DNA of 64,000 bases. Origin: Podocnemis expansa (Eukaryota; Chordata; Testudines; Podocnemididae). Where the stretch lies: positions 16,149,940 to 16,213,939 of the forward strand of contig ML682059.1 in the NCBI GenBank assembly GCA_007922195.1. Reading direction: 5' to 3'. This document shows positions 56,589 to 64,000 of this stretch, piece by piece. The notes beneath the pieces were generated by a model, which was given only the letters and a program-made list of their open reading frames with translations, was not told the origin of the DNA and ran no database searches. Each line of letters begins with the position of its first letter. The first letter of the stretch is position 1. A program made the translations under genes and the position numbers.

Positions 56589-59341
56589 GAGGAGAGCTGG
56601 GGGGGGGATCCTCAGAGGCAGCAGGAGTACAAGCAGCCCTCGTCGGGCCACGCAACAGTGCGTGACTGACCCCAAAGGCCATGAGGGAGTCACAGAATGT
56701 GCGGGCCCTCTGGTAGGCTGCGGCATCCCGCCTCCCGGTCCCTTTGGCCCTCATGGCCCAGAGGACAAGATGGAAATTCCCCCAGCGCTGCAGAGCAAGC
56801 TGCACCCAGCCCCTGGCCCTACGAGTGTTAGCCAGGAAAGCACACAGCTCCTCTCGCAGCATCATGGGATCTGATTCCTCTGGTCAGGTCCCCATAATGG
56901 CCCCACAGCCAGTTGGGGTGGATAGACAGGCTGCAGAGCCCCATCTCAGCACCGATGTTGTGGATGCCATTTCATCCAGCTGAACCCCTGGCACAAGGAA
57001 AGGCATTGGTGGAGGGATTTCAGCAGCCCCAGGGACAGGGGGAGCCTCAAGTACCACTCCCTGGGAATCAGTAGATGGAAGAGAGAGGGACACGATCGCG
57101 GGGGCGGCAGCAATAGGGGATGGGGTTATGGTAGGACTAGGAATAGGGGTAAGATTAACATTTAAGGGAGGTGTTGAGATAGGAGTAGGAACAACAGTAA
57201 GGGAAGTAGGGGAAGGAGTGGAAATTAAGACAGGGGCCCCGGTGGTCGAACCAGCAGGGTGTGGCTCCCCTTGACTGGGCATGAGATTTTCTGGAAGGGA
57301 ATCAGGGAGAGGATCCGTGCCAACGCTGGGTGTGGGAGTTGAACTTAACTGATTTTCTACTTCCTCAGCGTTGGACACAGGGGAAAAGACAAGTGAGGGA
57401 AGGGGCAGCTGTCCTGCTGGGGCCAACACCCTGGGACCCAGCTGCTCAGGGCTGGCCATCACCTCAGAAGGCTCGGCGGCCACTGCTGACATACTGACAA
57501 TAGCCGGGCAGGTGGAGCAACCTGGGGGTGTCCCCAAGATAGAAGCAGGGACAGCAGACAGAGGTTGGGGCTCAGATTGGTTCTGGGGCAAGAGAAGGGG
57601 TGGCAAAAGATTGTTGCCACCCAGCTCAAGGCCTACTGGTAGAGGGTCATCCTCCCTTGGGGCTACCAAGGTCAGACCCAGGGCCTTGATCTCTGCAAAG
57701 ATGGAGCCTAAACTCCCCCTGCTTCAGTTGTTGTTAGTGAAGCAGTTTCAGGGGGGACAGGGGCAGCTCCATCCACAGCCTTTCTAGGAGGGGGATCAAC
57801 AGGGGCCTCCTGTAAGGGGGCAGTACTGCTCCCCTCCTCTACTGTGCCCATCTCTTCGGCTGGAGCCTCCTACTGGACCTCAACAGAGGGCGCAGCAAGT
57901 GGCTCGGCATTAATATCAATGTTGGCAATATCGGTGTTGTTATCGGTGTTATCAGCCCCCCGTAATGATTTTCGGGGGGCCTCCTCCCCATCTAATCTGT
58001 TGGGGAGGGGCTGAACCTTCTTATCCTTGCTGCACCTCCCCTGAGGCACAGCCTGGCCCTCTAAGGTGGTATCTGAGGGCCGGCCAGCAGGGGCGGGGAT
58101 AGGCTGCAAGGGCGAAGGCTCTTGGGGGGAAGGGACCATGGGAGGGGCAGCAAGGGAATGGGAACCCTCTCCCTAGGATGCATTCTCTACCATATCTGGG
58201 GCCACCACAGCCGCTGCCCTCTCCTCTATGGGCCCCATCCCAGCTGGTTCAGTGGGGGTGGCGATGGCGCCCCGCTGCTCCTCTGGGCACGGTGGGGCAG
58301 TCATCCCCACCGCCCGAGAGGCAGTGGCAGTTGTTGTGTTCTTTGAAGGAGGAGAAGCAGCTTCAGAGGCCTGGTGGTTAGAGTCACCAGCAGTGGTGTG
58401 GCCAGCACCCATTGCAGTCTTGGGGGGCCCAGTTGCTCCCTCTTCATGCAGGGCCAGGGGACAGTCCCTTTGGACGTGCCCCATGGTCCTGCAGAAGAAG
58501 CACCAAGCCTCCCCCACAGAGTAAGAAATTTTATAATGGGCCCCTTGACGGGGCACCAAGAAGGGCCCTTCTAATGCCACCCCATTACGCACCCCCGCCA
58601 GCGGCAGTTGGAGTTGCACCTGCCGGCAGAAGGACAAGACATGATGGAGGGCAGGGTCCTTACAGCCCAGTGGGAGAGGGCTGATCACAGAGATCGGCTT
58701 CCCCAGGGTGGAAAGGAGGGAAAGGAGGGCAGCACTGGGGAGGAAGGGAGGGACAGAAGTGAGGACCACCCATATGCCCAGGTCCTCCAAGAGTTCCACA
58801 GGGACGTGGATGCCCCCCACCACCAGGCCTCTCACTACCACCTCCTGTGTGATGGCCTCCAGTGCCAGGAAGAACACCACCTTTCCATACATCTTTGAGG
58901 CTGCCACAATGGCCAAGGGCCCTACCACCCTCGCCATCACCCACACATAAGTTTCCATGTGGGGTGAGGCAGCCACCAGGAGGCAGCGGATGCCATGCCT
59001 CCTGGTCAAGGAGGAGAAGGGGCCCCCGCCCCCCAAGATTGTATTCAAGGAGGCTGCGCGGGCTGATGGTACATTGGTGGGTGGAGGGGTGGCAGCTGCC
59101 TGGGCGTACGATCTGAGGGCAGAGGAACCCCCAGACCTGGTGGAGGGAACGGTGGGGAAGAAGGGACCATGGCCGATGGTGGGGCTGCGGGAGCAGCAGG
59201 GCCCTTGCTTGCCTTTTCCCCCTTACTCTTTTTTCCAGCTGAGGAAGTTGGGGCAGCAGTAGTGGAGGCCCCTCCCATGCCCTCTGCTGTAGGTGCCCTT
59301 ATAGAGGCACCAGAGCTGGTAGGAACAGCAGCAGTGGTCAA
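56545..59341 (-). pseudogene. Tx1-like LINE ORF1 with CCHC zinc knuckle, frameshifted
   Basis: The likely start is the Met at 59341 (MTTAAVPTSSGASIRAP, Ala/Pro/Ser-rich). A frameshift near 59047 leads to the conserved part (59048-58173). This contains LASHMETYVWVM-like sequence, KISYSVGEAWCFFC and the knuckle CFFCRTMGHVQRDCP (CX2CX4HX4C). A TAG at 58173 is followed in the same frame by 58139-57870. Another shift leads to a Pro/Ser/Thr-rich region (57669-56884) and the C-terminal part (56865-56545: LREELCAFLANTRRARGWVQ, RDAAAYQRARTFCDSLMAFG). The overlap with ORF2 is 44 bases. Such proteins bind the element RNA. Confidence 0.75.
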
Positions 59342-60640
59342 GGGGACAGCTGCAGGGATGGGGGGGGAATGGGTTCAGGGAGGACTGAGGAGGTCTCCAT
59401 GTCCCACAGAGGGACTAGGAGAAAGGGAAACAGGCTGGGTAGATAGGAATAGGGAACAGTGGGAGGGGAGCAGGGGAGAACACTCCTCCCTGCTAGGTAG
59501 TGGTCTGGGGAGGAGGGTGTGAGAATAGGGAGGGAGGAAACCAAACAGGGGGAGAGGAGTAAATTAAGGGACTGACAATCCACTCCTTCCTTGTAGGCTG
59601 CAGGCAAGGGAAGAGAGTGCCAAGGGAAAGGGGACAAGAAACTTCTGCGGGCAAGAAGGGATTGGCTCCTCCAGCTGCACTGGGTGGGGTGGGTTGATAG
59701 GCTATCTGGGGGGGTGCAGTGCACGGGGGGAAAAAACCCATAAGATTAGGGGCGTGTGTGGTCTGGCTAGCCCTGGTTGGGGGGGATGTGTACTGGGTGG
59801 GGTGGGACTGATAGGCATCAAGGGCAGGGCAGAGAGGCAGTGAGGGCTAATGGGGCAGGGCAGGGGAAGCAAAAAACAAACTTTAAAATAAACTCAAACT
59901 CAAGAATTTAGGGAGGGTCGGGGGGGAGTGTGTGAGGGGTGGGGACCACTGAACCAGCTGGAAGGCAAAACAAAAGGGGGGAAGGAAACCCTCCAGCCAC
60001 TGGAGATGGGGGAGAATGGGGGGGGTAGGCAATGGGGAAGGAGAAGCTGCTACTGTTGGGACTTCTGTGGTCCCTGCTGCTCAAACAGTCCAGAGTTGTT
60101 CCAAGGACTGGGAGCCCGCTGCCTTCCCGAAGGGAGGGGAGGCCACAGAGACAGCAGCTGGGGGTGGTAGTGGTGGCAATCATAAGTTTTTAGTTTTGAA
60201 AGATCACCCCCAGCTGCAAATAGCAAACTCTCAGTCTCTGGAGGCCTCCCCTCGGTGGTGAAATCCTTCAGTGAAGGCAGCAGGCTCCAGGTGCAGCAGC
60301 AGCAGCAGGAACAGGCTGGCTGGTTGGCAGGAGAGATGGTCTTCTCCAATTGGTGGTAGGTCCTCTGTCGCTCTTCCCCCACTCCCCACAGAGTGGGGGA
60401 GTGGGTAGGAAGAGGCCAGCCAGGCAGCAGCAGGAGCAGCAGCAGGTGGGTGGTAGTGGGAAAGGAGCAGGGCAAACTGGAGTTAGGGTAGGGAGGGGAC
60501 GAGTAGGAAAGCTGGAGGTGAAACAGGATCCAGGGAGAGTGCAACCAGGCGCTGTGGCCTCCTGCAGAGATGGAGCTGGAGGAATGCCCTGAATGCCCTC
60601 TCTCAGTGTTTTGATTGGAGGCAGGCTGAAGGGCTGCAAG
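59342..60640 (-). promoter_or_regulatory. Probable 5' untranslated region of the Tx1-like LINE
   Basis: This purine-rich (plus sense) stretch has G runs and GCAGCAGCAGCAGCAGG at about 60295-60311. No coding motif is seen on the minus strand upstream of ORF1. It is assigned by position only, and the right border near 60640 is uncertain. Confidence 0.4.
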
Positions 60641-61855
60641 AACCTTCCATGAAGCTTTACATTTGATTGGGGGAAGGATGTTTATTGCTGGAACCTTCTG
60701 TGTGCTCTGCTGGGTGATTTGTAGGATCCTCCACAGCAGGAGAATGTAACTCTCTGATTGGGCAGCTTGAACCAGCCACAGAGTTTATTATATGTTGCCT
60801 GCTGTGGGGAGGGGTCCTTTTGGTGCTTCTTTTTGGATTAGGGTTTTGAGAAGAGCCTGAAGACCAGTGCACACACGAGGTGGATCTTGCTGAGTAGGCC
60901 TGCAGGGAGTGCTGGCAGAGCTGAGCATGCTGGCAGCAGGTTGGCTAGATTTGGTGCGCACCTGCTGCTGTTAGAGGACACTTCCAAGCACTACGTGGAC
61001 TTGCTCTGTTGCTGGGACTTGAGCTGAGGCACCTGGAAGCCCTCAGCTGCAAGAGGCAGAGCAGAAGGACTGAGAGTGTGACTGCTCCTTTTAGAGGACT
61101 CTGGCTCAGGCACCGGGAAGCTCTGACCGCAGAAAGGATAGGGATCGTCATGGGACGCTCAGCGGACCGACACAGGAGAGACCCTGAAGAGGGATCCATC
61201 CTAGAAGCCTCGGGTTTGGAGCCTAGGACGGTGTCTCAGTGCCCTGCTTGACCCTGGGAGGCTGGGATCCCTGGACCTTGCTTAGGGTGAATGGACTCTT
61301 ATTACAGGACCAGACCAGAAGCGGTCCAGAAGTAGACAGTCCACGCTTGGAGGACACCGGACCTGGATCCAGAAGCAGACGGTCTGTGGAGTAGGGACTC
61401 AGCACGGCCTGAGAGCGACTGCCCAAGTTGAGCCCTTTGGGGCTCCTCGCAGTGGGGGAACTTGGCCTGTGCCTGGAGGCCCGAAGATGACACAGGAATC
61501 ATAGGCCAATACACCGCTTGGGTGAAGAAAAACTGTAAATAGACCAGCTTAGATCAGGTTGCAGGCATAGGTTCTTTAACTCCTTTTCCTTTGGGTTGGT
61601 AGTTAGGTAGTTTTAGGAGGGGTTACTTACCTGTTACTTACCAGTGGCTGTGTTTTCTTTAGTGTCCTTAGGCTTGTGTTTAGTAATAGTGGGGTGTGGG
61701 CAACCAATAAACTGTGTTTGTTTTGGAAAGCCTTGTCTCCTGGTGATTATTCCAACAAGCTAACATTGAGATGATAGACGCTTGAGGGGATTGTTATTGC
61801 TCAACGTATCCCGATCCCTCTCTGGGAATAATTTTTCCAAAAACAATGGGGGGGG
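60641..61855 (+). other. Unclassified ~1.2-kb block with a poly(A) signal, possibly LTR or retroelement fragment
   Basis: The block lies between the Tx1-like LINE and the right Harbinger half. On the plus strand it ends in CAACCAATAAACTGTGTTTG (AATAAA at 61706-61711), then AGCCTTGTCTCCTGGTGATT, which resembles the R/U5 part of an LTR. There are repeated phrases inside (TTAGAGGACTCTGG / TTAGAGGACACTTCC; CCAGAAG(C/T)AGAC). I find no RT, gag or terminal TG...CA pair that I could trust, so this remains open. Confidence 0.35.
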
Positions 61856-62455
61856 GGCAGGAATGAGCAGGTGGGGTGGTGACAGGAGCTAGAGGAAGAT
61901 GCCTTTTCTCATCTGCAGGTTCCACAGCCACTGTTCATCATCCCACATGAGTGAGACCAATCTGGTGCTGATCTCCCATGCCCAGCTGTGCAAAGGCATG
62001 GAGGGCACCCTGTCCACATCAGCTCCCAGGGATGGTGACGGGATCAGCCTGCTGTGGCCTGGTCCTGTGCTGGCAGTTGCCCTGCAGCTCCTGGTCCACA
62101 GCTAGGGAAGTCTGGGCAATACATGGACGGTATGGAGTGCTGTGCAGGCACATTTCTGGGGCATGTTGGGGTCCCTGACCTCCTCGGGCTCCATGCTGCC
62201 AAGAACAGTAAGGAGGGTGGTGTAGTCACTTACTTCCTGTTGTAAAGGAGTGGCCGGGAGAGAAGGGCACTTCTTCTGTGGTGCACTGTAGGCCAGCTAG
62301 CCACAATGCATCCTCCTAGGGTGACCTAGCATGCAGGCAGTCTCCTAGCATTTTGTGTGGACTCTCTAAACCTGTTTAACAAGGTCTACTTTAAACCAGC
62401 TTAAAGTAGACTTTATTAAGCCAGCTTAACTGAGCCCTCTAGTGTAGACACAGCC
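61856..62455. mobile_element. Right part of a Harbinger element (AAGCTGGCTTAA type)
   Basis: The terminus GTGTAGACACAGCC at 62442-62455 and the array before it (TTAAACCAGCTTAAAG, AAGCCAGCTTAAC) form a Harbinger right end. It carries the start of a transposase gene on the minus strand. The array palindrome, AAGC(C/T)(A/G)GCTT, differs from the AAGTTGACTT array of the left end at 52371, so the two halves probably come from two different elements. Confidence 0.6.
61870..62194 (-). pseudogene. N-terminal part of a Harbinger transposase
   Basis: From the ATG at 62194 the minus frame reads MEPEEVRDPNMPQKC, passes one TAG, and reaches LMWDDEQWLWNLQMRKGIFL. The WDDEQWL..F.MRKGTF block is characteristic of the N-terminal region of vertebrate Harbinger transposases. 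The protein is lost soon after it, near 61880, at the junction with the unclassified block. The catalytic domain is absent from this locus. Confidence 0.65.
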
Positions 62456-64000
62456 GTTGTGACTACATGCTTGTTAATTGGTTGTACATGTCCCCAACTG
62501 AGAACTATAGCAGCAAAATGCTGTACGGCACTCGGGGTTTCAAAGTAAGTGGTGACACAAACTGTCATTGGTCAGGATTGTCCTTTAAACATCCATACAA
62601 GTAATAAAGACAATATTTGGAATAATTCACTCATTATATTCAATTTATTTTATAGATCTGTACAAATAAAATCTAATAACTTTGAAAATCAGTCATCAGA
62701 ATAATTATATATGAAACACAAATCTTGTCTTCATGTTTCTCTTTCCAAGGGATTGTAATGCTTCTTGAAGAAGGAAGTCAAGAATTGTTTCATTTTTTCT
62801 TTCATAATTGCTTCACTTTGTCAATTCAAAGATACATATAATTTTCTAAAATTATAGTAAAATTATGAACCATATTCTGGCTTTTCATGTACATGTATGC
62901 TCTCATTCTCTACAATAATATATTAAGATAGAGCCCATGTCATTGATCTTATATAAAGCTATAGAAACTTTAAAAAATAAAAAAAACAGCTAATCCACAA
63001 ATGGATTTAGCTTCACAAAATTCAGTACTGCAACACCTAACTTTTAGGCACTCTGTCACCAAGTGGAACTTTCAGCCTTAAGTTATGCACACATGCTCCA
63101 TAAACAATGCATAAAAAATGGAGTTCACAGAAGAAAAACCCTGAGTAGGGAGCCACCTAAGCTAGTTAGAAGGAAATATCAGCAAGAATAATGACACTTA
63201 GGGCCTAGATCTGCAAAGTGATTTAAGCACCTGATTGACAGGATGGAGGAAGACATCTGTATCTGATAAGGATTCTCAGCCATGAATCATCTTCTGGAGT
63301 TAGATCCTTTCTCACAAAGAGAAAGAGACACACTCCCTCTCCAATAAAGTCAGTGTAGCCAGGGATTTTTGTCATATAACTATCCAAATCTATGAGTGAA
63401 AATGGCAGAAGGCAAAGTGATAGGGACACAAAATGGTGAAAGGTAAATCAAGAGGGAAAAACTCTTTTTAAATCCTTAGGTTAATCCTTAGTTAGCAGTG
63501 ATGCAAGTGTTAACTTAGTTATAAAGGAATAATTATAACTAGGATACTTTACAAAGTAATTAATTAATAAGTATAACAAATGTAGCATTCAGCAAAGATT
63601 AGTGATTGGCAGCCATTTTGTGATTTTTAAAGAGCCCCCCCCCCCATACATTCTGTCCTAAAACCTATTTTATCTTAGAATGTCACCTTAAGCTCCATTC
63701 CACTTCTTAAAAACCACCCCTCCCCTGCCCAGAGCCACTCCTTAGCAACTGGCCCTCCCTTGCCCAAGAATGATGTAATCTTCCAAAAATGCTAAAATGA
63801 CTCATCCCCCCCCACCTTATGCTGGGGCGCATATGCCCGGGGGGGGGGGGGGGGCCCACGCAGCCTCATGACTATGATTCGTCTTCCAAAAATAGCAGGA
63901 TTATTTCATCTTCTTGAGGGCATAAAGAAGGAGACATTTTGCTGAAGCAGCTCTGTGAAGTTCTGGCACTCAGCCAGGCTGCATCGAAGAGAAATCCAAA
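62456..64000. other. AT-rich background; C and G homopolymers near the end
   Basis: No gene is recognised. Positions 63645-63655 are a C run and 63839-63854 a run of 16 G. A short decayed hairpin-MITE half may lie near 63200 (GGGCCTAGATCTGCAAAG). The last 200 bases show nothing that I can assign. Confidence 0.4.

Larger units (their letters stand above)
53004..60640 (-). mobile_element. Tx1-like (L1 clade) LINE, minus strand, lacking its 3' end
   Basis: From right to left there is a GC-rich 5' region (about 60640-59342), ORF1 (59341-56545) with a CCHC knuckle, and ORF2 (56588-53004) with APE endonuclease and RT. ORF2 starts inside the end of ORF1. The LINE stops at 53004, still within the C-terminal domain of ORF2 (LRFWLNFSPHL). 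There is no 3' untranslated region and no poly(A). The 5' border is approximate. Tx1-like LINEs are known from amphibians, fish and reptiles, several of them with target preference. Confidence 0.8.

Noticed and set aside
1..64000. CRISPR array or bacterial operon
   Set aside because: No regularly spaced direct repeats, no ribosome-binding sites before long genes, and all repeat families are of vertebrate type.

Overview
The window looks like non-coding DNA from a reptile genome, most likely a turtle, with a crocodilian as the alternative. The case rests on the mix of repeats: CR1 LINEs of several ages, one of them close to full length; Penelope-like elements with GIY-YIG endonuclease; many PIF/Harbinger MITEs that begin GGCTATGTCTACAC; hAT and Tc1/mariner MITEs; a MIR-like SINE; and a Tx1-like LINE. 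I found no intact host gene, no tRNA or rRNA gene and no CRISPR. Every protein-coding signal that I recognise belongs to a transposable element, and every one is broken by stop codons, frameshifts or changed catalytic residues.

Layout. 1-650 is AT-rich. 648-4806 is a Penelope-tail foldback carrying two Harbinger insertions: a 474-bp MITE (714-1187) and a 3.6-kb element (1199-4771) with a spliced Myb-like gene convergent to a DDE transposase gene. 5-28 kb is AT-rich background with an old antisense CR1 (5016-6358), palindromic MITEs (10.4, 11.4, 11.6-12.3, 12.3-12.8, 14.1, 16.8 kb), a Tigger-like element (19.3-20.1 kb), rearranged Penelope sequence (20.15-24.3 kb) holding hAT MITEs, and a CR1 3' end (27.5 kb). 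28.3-33.6 kb contains GC-rich repeats, tandem repeats, a three-level nest (MIR-like SINE, then Penelope tail, then Harbinger MITE), an antisense CR1 and a relic SGNH-hydrolase region. 35.4-42.1 kb holds a decayed CR1 and a near-complete 4.7-kb CR1 inserted in a Harbinger MITE. 42-52 kb is mostly featureless. 52.4-62.5 kb is a composite in which a Tx1-like LINE (minus strand, ORF1 and ORF2) and an unclassified 1.2-kb block sit between the left half of one Harbinger element and the right half of another.

Most notable patterns. (1) All the Harbinger families share near-identical termini, but each carries subterminal arrays of a different palindrome. Nearly all of these palindromes centre on TCGA. 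This suggests that the DNA-binding specificity of the Myb/transposase partners diverged around a constant core. (2) Harbinger elements have used the same TTAA in the Penelope tail at two loci. (3) Penelope tails recur as inverted pairs. (4) The CR1 has a tandemly duplicated 5' region. (5) The Tx1-like LINE keeps its 5' part but lacks its 3' end, the reverse of normal LINE truncation.
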